Source: Fallopia convolvulus (taxonomy: Eukaryota; Streptophyta; Magnoliopsida; Caryophyllales; Polygonaceae). Taken from it: DNA of 64,000 nt. The translations under genes were made by a program, and so were the position numbers. Of the stretch, positions 44,223 to 54,701 are shown one piece after another. Under the pieces are notes generated by a model. The model saw only the letters and a program-made list of their open reading frames with translations, did no database searches and was not told where the DNA came from. The stretch spans positions 10,383,343 through 10,447,342 of the forward strand of contig OZ024723.1 in assembly GCA_964016875.1 (NCBI GenBank), written 5' to 3'. How positions within the stretch are numbered: the first letter of the stretch is position 1; the number at the start of each line of letters is the position of its first letter.

Positions 44223-44814
44223 AACGCGTAAGTCACAAATACGATATATTCCATATATTCCTTTCACATTACATTGTTACATCTTCGTACATACACAAGA
44301 ACAACGATTTTGTAAAAAAACTAACAAGGGACGCCTTGTAACGTTACAGGCCAAAACATAGGCCCTCGCCTTATGATCAGGCAACGCTGTGCACACAACG
44401 ACTAGTCACAAAGATGCAAGAGACGAGAACACGTAACAAAAACTCAAAAGCAAGAGGAGTTTAGCCGAATATGTGTAACACAATTCGCAATTTAATTGCA
44501 AGTATTTACTTTCAGACAAATACATTATTCTCTCTCTCTTTCTGCATCTTACATGAAAAAGCGCTATACTACGAAAAGTCTATCATTAAACTACAAGTAC
44601 ATGTTCTTTCAAACAAGTCGATCTGTCGCAAACACGTTGATCTTCACTCTCCCGCAGTGAACCTGTTCTACTTGCAAAAAGAACAAACACAAATCCAAGG
44701 CCATAACAGCTACTAAAACATTATCAAAATAAACATAACCCCAAAAACCATCACGGGGTGCAAAGTTGTCCACATCCAGGCCCTAATACAAGTGGCCAAA
44801 CAAAACACAATGTT
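44223..44814. other. spacer between integrase and the antisense gene, outer copy
   Basis: No coding signal. Contains CT-rich stretches (TCTCTCTCTCTTTCTG near 44530) and probable convergent 3' ends of the sense polyprotein and antisense gene. Confidence 0.45.
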
Positions 44815-46633
44815 TTAAAAGCCCCAACATACTAGGGGTAGGATAGGAGTTCGAGAAATAGAAAAAGTGAAAAAGAACCATTCTTTGTCTGCGTTTTCGG
44901 CTGGCTTCTGGTTGTCCATCTCGACCTGGGCCACTTCTTGGGCGACTTGTGAAATATCGTCGATGAGAGAAGACTTCTTGGACGCATTGGCTTCGTCGGG
45001 AAACAAGTTCTCGAACTGCTCCCTCTCTTTCACAGTGTCCCAAGAAGAGTGTTTCCCAGCAGCAAACTCCTCTATCGTCTCAACACGAGCTCTGAGTGAC
45101 CAGTAGTCAGCCGTATCTTCAACTTCTTGAGCAAGAGCAGCACTCTTCTTCGATGCTTCCTTGAACCTGTCCTCCCACGCCTTGGAGTCCTCAAGAGCTC
45201 TCTTGAGGGCACTCTACAGATCAAGGACCTTCTTCTCCAGAGCCCTCTTCTCCTGTCCCAGGATGACCGATTTATCCTTCTCAAGCTGCATGCTGATCTT
45301 ACTCTGAGACAATTGCTCAGGGAAGTCCTTGAAGGTGTCATAAGCCGCGGGAGCAAGTTGGAAGCCCTAAACAACAAATACGGAGTTATTAGGCACCAAG
45401 ACGATTAGCAATAAGAGCGAAGAAAGTTGTCAAGTACCTGCCACTGGGCTGCTAGCATTTCGCCGAGAAACTCAGGAAAAGAAGATCGATGGCTTGAACC
45501 ATGAAGGCAGTCCACTTGAAGAGGCATCAGAGATTTCAAGCACTTCTCGGCATCCATGTCCAGGGACATCATGGTGTTGGGAAGATCCTTCATACGCGAA
45601 GATACGCCTTTCTTTGATAAGGAGGCCCTAGGAGAGTCGCCTACAACTTTTGGAGGCAGGGATACTATCAAAGACGTATCCGCAGTGGAGGCTGTTTCCG
45701 CTTTCCTCTTCTTCCTGGCCTCGATTCTCTCCAAGGTTGATAATGCGGCAGTTGATCTAGTAGTCCTTGAGCCTGACAACATGAGAATAACAAGGTTAGC
45801 AGGGAGTAAAAAGTGTTGAAACGAGGAAGAAGAAAAAAGACAAGTTTACTCGACATCTCGGTATCTTCAGGCTCTGCAAGACACGCTTTTACTAATTCAG
45901 GGTAAGATCTTTCTTCCAACGGAAGGGCCTCGATGTGGGAGATAACTTGGGATGACACCTTGCGGGGTTGAGGAGTAGCAAGACACTCTGCACAAGAAAC
46001 AACCAGCAGTTAGACTTGAGTAAAGACCAACGAGTACAAGAGGGAAACACTACGTGTTGATCGCCAACGACTTCTCAAGAAAGACGTATCGATCCCCAGA
46101 GAAGACAACCTCACAAAGAAAAACTTATCAGCCCAGCCCCGGTCAGATTTCGATATGTTAAAGACCAGGTGAGATTTATTTGTGAAGGTTTTCAAAGTTA
46201 AACGGCCAGGACCACCTTTGGAAAGGCGGTAATTTAAGAAAAAGTCGACAGCTTTGAAGGGAAGACCCCGAGAGGAGCACAATTGATCAACGGAAAGCAG
46301 AAGTCTCCAAACTTAGGGAAGCAACTGCCCAGGAGATACATCAAGAGTAGACAAGAACTCGACAACTAAAGGAGAAAACGGGAAACAGTGGCCGATACGA
46401 AAAGGGTATTCGTACAAGCACACCCAATCGTCGGCATAAAAGTCTGCGTAAACACCGGAGGGGGGAAAGAATATCTCTGCATGCGAGGGAAAGCCAACAG
46501 AAAAGGCGAAAATATGGGGGTCTTCTGAAATGCTATTCCTCTGATGATAAGGAGTGAGGATTCCGGAAGGAGTTAGGGAAGGAGAAGTGGAGGCCTCAAG
46601 ACAATATAGAGAAGAAGGGTCGAAAGTTGTCAT
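44815..46633 (-). pseudogene. spliced gene antisense to the outer element (gypsy-type transposon protein)
   Basis: Four exon blocks line up with the inner copy: exon 1 46633-46054 (start MTTFDPSSLYC; HIFAFSVGFPSHAEIFFPP), exon 2 45987-45850, exon 3 45772-45439 and exon 4 45366-44815 (coiled coil). Intron edges are canonical GT...AG (donor CAC/GTAGTG, acceptors TGTGCAG, GTTGTCAG and GTTTAG) and exon phases fit (1, 1, 0). TATTTATAG lies about 100 bases upstream near 46728. Exon 1 has a TAA (CAA in the inner copy) and exon 4 a TAG (CAG in the inner copy), and the final stop is lost. The C-terminal half, rich in heptad-like repeats, suggests a self-associating protein. Function unknown; no transposase catalytic motif seen. 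Confidence 0.75.
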
Positions 46634-46825
46634 AATTGAAAAGGGAGAGGGCGAAAGATGGAGAAGAAGGAAGCGTACCTGGACACTGGAAAACACAAGA
46701 TGAAGTCTCGAAAGGCCATCATAACTGCTATAAATAGGGGCTGATTAGATGTGACATAACTCGCTACAACTTCCAAGACACAAAATCAAAAACTCTAGGA
46801 AAGTGGTGCAGGGATTTTTCCCGGG

Positions 46826-46841
46826 TTTTTGATGGGGGTAT
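46826..46841 (+). other. polypurine tract of the outer Tat-like element
   Basis: TTTTTGATGGGGGTAT immediately before the 3' LTR at 46842. Confidence 0.88.
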
Positions 46842-47378
46842 TGTTGGGCCCTCCGAAATCCAGCCCAAAAGAGCGTCGAAAGCCTAGAATGATTAGCCCA
46901 AATTGTTGGTTAAAGAAGAAGGCCGAAGAATTAGTCAAAGAATGGCGAAGATCCCGGGTTCAGTAATTACCCACTTCAACGGCTACCTCATTCATGCCGG
47001 TGGCGAAATCTCCTGGATATGCGAGGCGCTCCACCAACGGTCCAAAAGGAAAGTGGAGGTTATAAAACAAGGACAAGGCGGACGTAGAGGGGACATAGGC
47101 TGACACACCCGAAATCAAGTGCTAAAAGTTCAATTCATTCCTTTACAATCTTTCTACTCAAGAGTTCGTTTGTATCGATCGGATATTCATTTACAATCTC
47201 AATAACATTGCAAACACCACCATTTGTTCGCCTTTATTCTTTTACTTACTCTTATTCTCTGATATTCCCTTTTACTATACGCTCAATTTATAATTCGTAA
47301 CACGTTGTGACTGCCTTTTGGTTAGGATTCCCTCATCTTAGCAAGTAACGCGTTTGTGCGGTTAATCTGCCCAAAACA
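46842..47378 (+). repeat. 3' LTR of the outer Tat-like element
   Basis: 537 bp, about 11 differences from the 5' LTR; followed by TSD AAGAC at 47379-47383. Confidence 0.95.
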
Positions 47379-47383
47379 AAGAC

Positions 47384-47451
47384 TACACTCTTTTGGTTTG
47401 TTTGGATTCTTTTTCATAATTGTGATTTGCACGACGAAATCACTGTTATCA
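47384..47451 (+). repeat. right remainder of the interrupted gypsy LTR
   Basis: If the outer Tat-like element is removed, 28729 joins 47384 and the LTR that starts TGATAGC at 27432 continues to a plausible end TGTTATCA (47444-47451), giving matching TGATA/TATCA ends and a length of about 1.37 kb. Confidence 0.45.
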
Positions 47452-48600
47452 TGGTTTCATCACATACTATTCATAAATCAACACTTGTCCTTATTTGTCC
47501 AGTGTAGACTGCTTACAAGTAACGTTCTTAAGTCCTCCTTTCATTGCAACATCCGAGGTCCTCAACTTAGTGTTGCCGCCCGTAGTTGCCACCACCTTGC
47601 CGTTGCCGCCCCTAGACGCATTCTGTAGAGAGTAAATTCATGTATTAAATTCATGCTTGATTCATGTATTGAGTGCAAACTTAGTCTAGCAACCATCATT
47701 CAAGTTCAACTTAGCTAATTACCAATTTGAAAAGTACAATTTTAGCATAGAAGATAAGAGTCCAAGCATATAGTTTCAACACAAAAATATATCAATGTCA
47801 ACCACATAGGAACCCTGATTTGACACTAATTCAGCAGAAACCCACTACAAAATTTTCCATAAATAAAAGCAAATATAAGCTCAATTTCCCTTCAAACAAA
47901 GCCATTAACACTCACTTTGCCTTCAAATATAAGCTCTTCACAACTCTTTCTCGTTGCCACTTCAAACTTAACCAATTGTGGACTACACTATCAACAAAGA
48001 AAAACAAAGAAAAATAAAGGATCATAAACATGATGATCAAAATGCAGAATGCTTCTTTGTACATGTGGATGGAATGTAACAATTCAACCATTCCTGAACC
48101 AATTGAGTATACAACCAAGAGCGGATTGAAAGTGGGAAAAAGAGCAGATTTTCCGGCTTAAGCCATACAATCAAGGACTCTAGTGATGATGACGGGTTTT
48201 CCGACTATGTTGCACATATAAAGAGAAGATTTTTTAAATAGAAAGACCTGTAGAAAAGAACACACCAATTGAAAGTGGCAAAAAACTAAAAAGAAATCGA
48301 ATTTTGTTGTTGAAATTTAATGGTTATGTTCTCACAACCCTGCTTTCTAATTTGTCATTAGTTAAGCCAATGACGTCATTGTCATGTGCATTATCAAATT
48401 CCTGAATCAATACCCCTGTTCAAACTCATCACCATTACAAATTTATTGAGCAAAACAGTTAACATGTGAACAACAAATCAATCATATAAAAAACCCAAGA
48501 AAATGAGCAATTGAATCCTTTGAAGTGAAAAACCATTCATAATGCATTGGATCTGTAACAGGCATACATGTTGCCAAATGACAACTTCGGAAATGCATTT
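47452..48600. other. intergenic DNA, possibly with a decayed gene fragment
   Basis: No intact gene. The minus strand from 48217 (ATG, then GKPVIIT...AGKS) faintly resembles the start of a medium-chain alcohol dehydrogenase, but this is too weak to annotate. The remainder is AT-rich. Confidence 0.3.
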
Positions 48601-48639
48601 TCCGTTCAACTTGTTACAGACCATTCATAATGCATTTTC

Positions 48640-48797
48640 CGAAGTTATCACTGAGCTTCTTGCAAGAGAAATTGCTCACACCAATGGTTCTCGCTAGATC
48701 GAGCTATTCACACTTTTCCATGGTCGTCCAAACTCTAGTGAAATCGAACGGGAGGAAAAATTCTTTCGTGATGGGGAAATCGTACTTCCCAAGATTC
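48640..48797 (-). pseudogene. aldo-keto reductase exon fragment
   Basis: On the minus strand the frame reads LGKYDFPITKEFFLPFDF, then TRVWTTMEKCE, a stop, LDLARTIGVSNFSCKKLSD. This matches the middle of plant NADPH-dependent aldo-keto reductases (AKR4-type: ...PFD..VW.AMEECQ.LGLA..IGVSNFSCKKL...). The part is about 50 codons of a roughly 320-residue enzyme; catalytic Asp/Tyr/Lys/His lie outside it. One in-frame TAG. It directly adjoins a Rab fragment on the same strand, so it is not at its native locus. Confidence 0.72.
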
Positions 48798-48804
48798 GAG
48801 CTCA

Positions 48805-48955
48805 TCAGCGTCGAGTTTCAATGGTGGCCTTGGAGTCCAAGCTAAACTCGTCCCGAGCGAACTAAACTAGAATCTGCGATTTTCCGACCGCCGAATCGCC
48901 AATCAACACCACTTTGAGCACATAATCCACCTTTTGGTTCGACCTAGAACAACCT
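48805..48955 (-). pseudogene. Rab GTPase (RabA4-like) exon 1 fragment
   Basis: The minus strand reads QKVDYVLKVVLIGDSAVGKS, then QILV, a stop, FARDEFSLDSKATI. This is the N-terminus of a Rab11/RabA-type small GTPase with the P-loop GDSAVGKS; QK(V/I)DYVFKVVLIGDSAVGKS is the RabA4 style. Upstream (to about 49110) is a CT-rich leader with CTCTCTCT runs, like a plant 5' UTR. After KATI the expected GVEFQT switch sequence is replaced and a TGA follows; the aldo-keto reductase piece starts about 10 bases further on. One internal TAG. Non-functional. Confidence 0.8.
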
Positions 48956-49257
48956 GAATGATGAAGAATGAATTCAAATTACTAGAAATTGTAGATGGAG
49001 TTGAGAGAAATCGAAGATCTCTAATGGAGTTGGTGAGTGAATTGCTGAGAGAGAGAGAGGGAGGGGTTGGGGAAGAAAAGTGGGAGAGAGAGAGAAGGAA
49101 GGAGAGTTAAATGGGTTTTATAAAGTTAATTTCGAGTTTATATACTTACCAAAGTCTTAATTATTGAGGGTTGTAAAGCAAATGCCTAAATATGGGTAAT
49201 ATACATGCTTTTTAACCAATTCATTCTTATAAAAAATTTCAAATATATTATAGAATA

Positions 49258-49548
49258 AGAGTTTAATTTAAATAAAATAAACTCTTACCCTAAAACGTGA
49301 AACGAATGCACTTTTCTTAGTTAGTAGTGCACTTTTCATACAAAAGTGCATTGCAAAATACAAAAAGTGCAATCCGAAAAAATGCACTACAAAAAGTACG
49401 AAAAGTGCACTGCAAAGTGCGAAAAGTGAAAATCCGAAAAAGTGCACTCCGAAATAGAAAAAGTGCACTACGAACTAGGAAAAGTACATTCGTTTCAGGA
49501 TAAGAGTTCGTTTCAGGATAAGACTTCGTTTCATTTGAACCAAACTCT
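49258..49548. mobile_element. Mutator-type MITE copy 1, GTGCACT-rich
   Basis: Ends AGAGTTTAATTTAAATAAA and, inverted, AGAGTTTGGTTCAAATGAAA; flanks ATAGAATA (49250-49257) and ATAGGATA (49549-49556). The interior repeats AAAAGTGCACTxCGAA-like words. Same family as 50297-50564 and 51414-51823. Confidence 0.72.
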
Positions 49549-49892
49549 ATAGGATAGTTCTTTTTTCTAAATTAGTTTATTAAAATTATGTTATGTGGCA
49601 CAATTTTGTAAATAGAGATGATTTCTACTTTATAATATAAAATGTATTAGGTAGATGAATTGATTGATTTTTTTACATAAATAGATAAAGGAAATTTAAT
49701 TGAAAAAAGTAATATAAATAAAAATTAATTTTGTAATTACAAGATTGAGCTAGATGAATGTGGTGAATAGAAAATAGATAAAAAGATAGATAGTTAGATA
49801 GAATATTTTTTTAATATTTAATAGTAAATTCAGTTTTATAAAAATATCATTTACATAAATAGATATAAGGATAAAGTAATAGAATAAATTAA

Positions 49893-49940
<48 letters not shown>

Positions 49941-50296
49941 TTTTGATTTATGTGTAGGGGGCAAAATTAAAGTGGCCTTTGAAAATGATCGATTTATATA
50001 ATATATATTGATTTTTAATTCTAATTTTTTTTAAATGTTTTCAAATTAAATTAACATTATAATGAAATAATGTAATACAATAAGTATTATTTTCTCTTTA
50101 ATTAACAATAAATATATAATATATTTGTAAATACAAATTATATGCCAAATGTGAAACAACGAATCAATTCGGATCAAGTTTTAACGTTCTACTAATCATG
50201 TATTTTATTAAAAGGATTTTTATAACCAATGCTCCTAGGGCATAAGTTAAGAACCTAAAAATAGTAATATATATTTTAAAATAGTATTTATTTAGG
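49549..50296. other. AT-rich intergenic DNA with (AT)n microsatellite
   Basis: A pure AT dinucleotide run of about 40 bases lies at 49894-49936. Around 50230-50265 is AATGCTCCTAGGGCATAAG, similar to 2743-2765 and 50625-50660. No gene. Confidence 0.55.
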
Positions 50297-50564
50297 CAGT
50301 TTGGTTCAAATGAAACAAACTTTTATCCTGAAACGTAAAACGAATGCCCTTTTCCTAGTTCGTAGCGAACTTTTCATAAGCAAGTGCATTGCAAAAAATG
50401 AACAGTGCAATTTGAAAAAGTACACTACAAAAAGTACGAAAAGTGCAAACCCGAAAATTTGCAATCCGAAATAGGAAAAGTGCACTACGAACTAGGAAAA
50501 GTGCATTCATTTCAGGATAAGAGTTTATTTCAGTATAAGAATTTGTTTCATTTGAACCAAAGTC
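50297..50564. mobile_element. Mutator-type MITE copy 2, TSD TTTATTTAGG
   Basis: Ends CAGTTTGGTTCAAATGAAAC and, inverted, GACTTTGGTTCAAATGAAAC. An exact 10-bp direct repeat TTTATTTAGG (50287-50296, 50565-50574) indicates Mutator-type transposition. The interior has GTGCACTACGAACTAGGAAA-like blocks shared with copy 1. Confidence 0.85.
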
Positions 50565-50727
50565 TTTATTTAGGTTAAATTATTTTTTCAGTATAGTTTA
50601 TTAAATTTCTTTTAGGATTTTAGTTCCTACAATTTGTATTCTTATCTTAGGGCATAAGATAGAAAAATCGTTATTAAACAATATACATCTAATTTAATGT
50701 GCACTTACACCTTTAATGCCTAGATAT

Positions 50728-51150
50728 TAGAGCTATCAAAACCTGACCTAACCCGCAAACCCACCCGAACAACCAGATAATTTTAGGGTCAAGACCCGAA
50801 ATTTTGAACTCGAAATAAATCGAACTCGATAGGACCCAATACCTGTTGGGTTGACTGATTTAGTATATTTATAGAATTTATAAAATTTATTTTGAAAATT
50901 ATAATGTATTTTATTATTAAAATACATAAAAAAATATATTATAATTAAAAATTATTATTTAATTAGAAATGGATTTTAATAATCATACAAAATTATATTA
51001 TAAAAATGATATTTTAGATTCGATCCGATCGAAAACCCGCAACAATTCGACCCAATTGACCCATGACCCGTAACGAACCGAACCCGTTTTAAACCGAACA
51101 CGAAATGACCGAACACGAATCCGACCGATTCGACCCGATTGACAAGTCTA
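50728..51150. mobile_element. hAT-type MITE, 423 bp, TSD CTAGATAT
   Basis: Ends TAGAGCTATCAAAACCTGAC and, inverted, TAGACTTGTCAATCGGGTC; exact 8-bp duplication CTAGATAT at 50720-50727 and 51151-51158. Same family as 13095-13481 (GACCCGTAACGAACCGAACC-type words). Confidence 0.88.
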
Positions 51151-51413
51151 CTAGATATACACTTTTGATATTATGTGTAATTTTTATATTATTTGTGAGC
51201 TTTTATCGTGTCGTTTTGGCTCTCTATTTTCCTGATCCAACGATTTATCTTAACTAATTATTATTTACCTTATGAATATTACTTGTATGGTCCAAACTGA
51301 GTAATAATAATTCCAAAGTTGTGATTGTAAATAACCTCGATCTCCCTCTAGAATTTATAAAAAGCTGGTTGTACTTGATCTACAACTTTTTATATAGAAG
51401 TACGTGAAATCTA

Positions 51414-51823
51414 GAGTTTGGTTCAAATGGAACATACATTTATTTTATAACGTAAGACGTATGTACTTTTTCTAGTTCGCAATATATTTTTCGTATTTTG
51501 TACGAAAAATATTCTACAAATTACAGAAAGTGCATTATCTCATACGAAAAGTGCACTATAAATCAGTGAAAATGCATTATCAAATTGGTACAAATCCTCC
51601 CAAAATTAGCTTAAATCTCCCAAAAATCAAAAGATATAGTTCATTACAAATTTAGATATAGTGAATTCTAAATACCGTAAAAGTGCAATCCGAAACAGAA
51701 AAAGTGCACAACAAAGTACGAAGAGTGCATTGCAAAATGCGAAGAGTGCACTACAGAATATGAAAAGTAAGTGCATGCGTCTCACGTTATAGGATAAGAG
51801 TTTGTTTCATTTCAACCAAACTC
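51414..51823. mobile_element. Mutator-type MITE copy 3, 410 bp
   Basis: Ends GAGTTTGGTTCAAATGGAAC and, inverted, GAGTTTGGTTGAAATGAAAC; imperfect 10-bp flanks GTGAAATCTA (51404-51413) and GTAAAATGTA (51824-51833). The interior is again built from AAAAGTGCACTA / GTGCATTGCAAAATGCGAAG words; longer than copies 1 and 2. Confidence 0.75.
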
Positions 51824-51886
51824 GTAAAATGTATTGTGACTAGACATGTTAATTGTGTCATTTTAGCTGGATTTGGGTTCACTTAT

Positions 51887-53289
51887 TGATGCAGCCAAAA
51901 CTAACCCGCAAGCGAACCGGGTCAATTATAGTACCTCAAGTGTCGATCCCACAAGGACCAATGTAATACCAATCCAATCTCTACTAGTAAATTAGGACCA
52001 AAATATAAGGAAGAATTGAAACCTATAACTAAGCAAACAACTAATCATGCAAATAAAGGATAAAATCTATGTGATAGTTGTGTCTAAGGTTAAAGATCAC
52101 CACAACAATGTTTCAATAAATAAAATTATACTCTGCCTGAATTTATTTGAAGGACCAACCATTTAAAGTAAACACTACCTCCTCTCGGAGGAATAGTGCA
52201 TATACCTAAACTCGACTAGCAGTCACTCTCGCACAAAGCAAATCTAATTTAGATCCTTAAAGCTCTTTAGAGTTTAGGGAAAAACAAAATCAACATCCGC
52301 TCTAGCGCTCTGCTGAAATTACTCAAACCCTAAAACAACTACGATAGTTAAAAATCACACAAGAGAAATTAAGTCGCTCTCGCGCAAATAATTGTCAAGT
52401 CCAACCTAAGGATCTACCATGAATAAACAATATATTCAATTAATCAATCTCCTATTATTGTTATCTTCTCTCGGTCTCAAACCCTAATAGGAATCCCATA
52501 TGCATAAAACAAATAGGGCATAAAGCAACCTAGGATCGAATCAAATATATTTCAATTCAGGCAAATAATATAACTTTCATTAAATAAACATTGAATGGAT
52601 CACCAAAATCCTAGAAGTAGGAATTTAGCCAAACATGATTGAAGACATAATCAAAATAAATAAACTAGCCAAGAATTATTCAATATAATTAGGGCCCGTT
52701 TGGTTTTCTATTCCGGAAAAGTAAACGGAAAGGAAACGAACCTAATCTATATTAGTGTCATGATACATCAATAATAAATTTCCTCTTGCCTTGAGTCACC
52801 TCATATTTCATGCAAAAATGTACCGTAAGCCCTTTTGCGGTACTAATCCCTTTCCCTAATTTTAACATGGGGTAAGCAAATCCCCCATTCTCCTCTAACC
52901 ATTTCCCTTCCCCCTTCTCTAGACCCATAAAAATATTTGTTGTCAATGTATTGTGACACATAAGTTGTCCATATTCGTTTTCTTTCCGTTTATGTTTCCC
53001 TAGTTGAAAACTAAACGAGCCCTTAAAAAGTAAGAAAACTTAATCTTAACTATATAGATAATCCAAATCAACTCAGTAATGATCTTTGTTCCATGCCTTA
53101 ATTGTTGCAACCCCCCACTTTTCCTTTTAACGTCAAATTAACCTCAAAAATACCTGAAATACCCAAAAGTACAGGTGTAGATTCCGAATGCAAAATAAAA
53201 TAAATATAAAATATGAGAAATATGCATGAATATGACCTAAATTAATATGCAATTAGACTCCTAAAATATGACTAAATTAAGCGTTATCA
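51887..53289 (-). repeat. solo LTR of a Ty3/gypsy element, TSD CTTAT
   Basis: Plus strand TGATGCAGCC ... AAGCGTTATCA with CTTAT on both sides (51882-51886, 53290-53294). Near the left end CAAGTGTCGATCCCACAAGG is the inverse of the CCTTGTGGGATCGACACTTG motif near the 3' end of many plant gypsy LTRs, which sets the orientation to minus. No internal element sequence is present, so it is a solo LTR formed by LTR-LTR recombination. 1403 bp including a Tourist MITE. Confidence 0.8.
52692..53022. mobile_element. Tourist-like MITE (PIF/Harbinger), TSD TTA
   Basis: Ends GGGCCCGTTTGGTTTTC and, inverted, GGGCTCGTTTAGTTTTC, with TTA at 52689-52691 and 53023-53025. 331 bp, no transposase. It lies inside the solo LTR, so it arrived after it. 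Confidence 0.85.
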
Positions 53290-53389
53290 CTTATTTTGAA
53301 GTTTAGGTTGATTATCGGTTTTCCGGGTTTGGTCAAGTTTTGACATCTATAATTTGATGAAACCCGAAATAAAACATCGCTAGAAGACA

Positions 53390-54185
53390 AGAAACGAGAT
53401 TCTATTATTTGATTGTGTAAACACTTGCTCTTTATTTATTGTTTTCTTACAGCGAGGTTACAAGCAACGAGGTTTACAAGCAAACGAGGTTTACAAGCAA
53501 AACGAGGTTTACACCTTAGACCTCCTAAGAGGATTTGAGATCTCGATCTAACAGGGTTCGAGATCTTCCTAATCACTACGAGATTCTACTATCCACAAAC
53601 CGCTTGACGGACTCCGGTAGCGAGGTTGAGCTTTGAGTTCGAGTGTGGTGATGATGGCTTGCGAGATGAAGCAGTGAGGTCTTTGGTGTGAGTGAAAGCT
53701 CTTCGTGTGACTTGAAGTCTTTTTGTGGACTTCACTTGTCTATAGCGAGGTCTTTTGGCGATGTTTCAACACGTCGATCTTCAACGAGCAAGATAGTTCT
53801 TGAGTTCAAGATGTTTTTCGACCCTCTTCCACTTACGAGGTTCTTCTCTTTTTATAGAGAATTGAGGAGCCGAGTTTTGGTTATTGCTCGATGTGGGACG
53901 CCCGAGATCAGGGCTTCTGATTGGTTCGGAGGAGAGGCAGCCGATGATTGGTTGGGAGGAACGACGACATCTAAGTGGTTCAGGCGGGCGGGGATGTCAG
54001 CTAAGTCGGCAACGAGGTTTGGACCTCGTCCTCGAGGTTCAAACCTCGTGTGGATAGGGATTTTGTTAAAATAAAAAGGGGGCCTGGTTGTGGGCCTCGA
54101 AATCCACCTTGGGAATCCCGTCTGGCCCGCTTGTTTCTCGTACCCCGGGCCCACTTCCTGTTCTACTATTTTGAGCACCATCACA
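53390..54185 (-). repeat. 3' LTR of the third gypsy element (edges approximate)
   Basis: In element sense the LTR would start TGTGATGGTGC (plus-strand end CACCATCACA at 54185), just after an ATGGGGT purine stretch. A TATA box TATAAAAAG on the minus strand lies at about 53847-53856. The far end near 53390-53415 has CGAGGTTTACAAGCAAA tandem words (53452-53512), and its exact limit is not clear. No partner LTR to check against. Confidence 0.5.
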
Positions 54186-54700
54186 ACCCCATGGCCTGGG
54201 GACCTCATCCCAAGGATCGCAGGTCATAAACACGAGGTGTAGTTGGTTCATTGAACCCGGGGTGCGGGGTTCATGCTTCCTAGGATTGCGAGGTGCGAGG
54301 TCTGGGGGCTGGGCGGACACATTGCGAGGAACTCTCTTGCGAAGTCTGACACTTAGGCTTTTCTCTCGTTCATGCATGCGATGCTTCCTGGGCCTGCTCC
54401 CCCGTATTTCTCTTAATGGGCCGTCGAGGTAGACCAGGCCCAATAAACTTTTTGGGAGCGGGGAGATGCCCAAGTTCGTTCTTTATAAGATACGTCTCTC
54501 ACACGTCTCATCTCCATCTTCTTCCTTCGGCATTTCCTCTCTTTCTCTCTCTCGCCCTTCTAGTTTTCGACAGCGGTTTCCAGCGGTTATCGACGATTTT
54601 CCGACACTCCGGCAGCGCCACCGCATCATCCGTGTTAATCTTTAAGCAAGTAAGCGTCTCGACTCCCCCTTTTCGTCTCTTCGATGCTTTTCGTTTTACG
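54186..54700. other. spacer and promoter region of the antisense gene, third element
   Basis: Contains TTTATAAGATAC (about 54482), a TATA-like box on the plus strand ahead of a CT-rich leader (CTCTCTTTCTCTCTCTCGCC). This is the same arrangement as the TATTTATAG of the other two elements' antisense genes. Confidence 0.45.
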
Positions 54701-54701
54701 C

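Larger units (their letters stand above)
28730..47378 (+). mobile_element. Tat-like Ty3/gypsy element (outer copy), TSD AAGAC
   Basis: Identical-length 537-bp LTRs at 28730-29266 and 46842-47378 are flanked by AAGAC (28725-28729, 47379-47383). Sense order on the plus strand is primer site, gag, protease, RT, RNase H, integrase: Ty3/gypsy order, without a chromodomain. It is split inside RT by another element (32268-41587); without that it is about 9.3 kb. LTRs differ at about 11 of 537 positions (about 2%). Stops in gag, RNase H and a frameshift before integrase make it defective. Between integrase and 3' LTR it carries a spliced gene on the minus strand. Confidence 0.95.

Noticed and set aside
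48070..48217. Alcohol dehydrogenase N-terminal fragment on the minus strand
   Set aside because: Only GKPVIIT and AGKS-like words fit, with a stop between; too weak to annotate.
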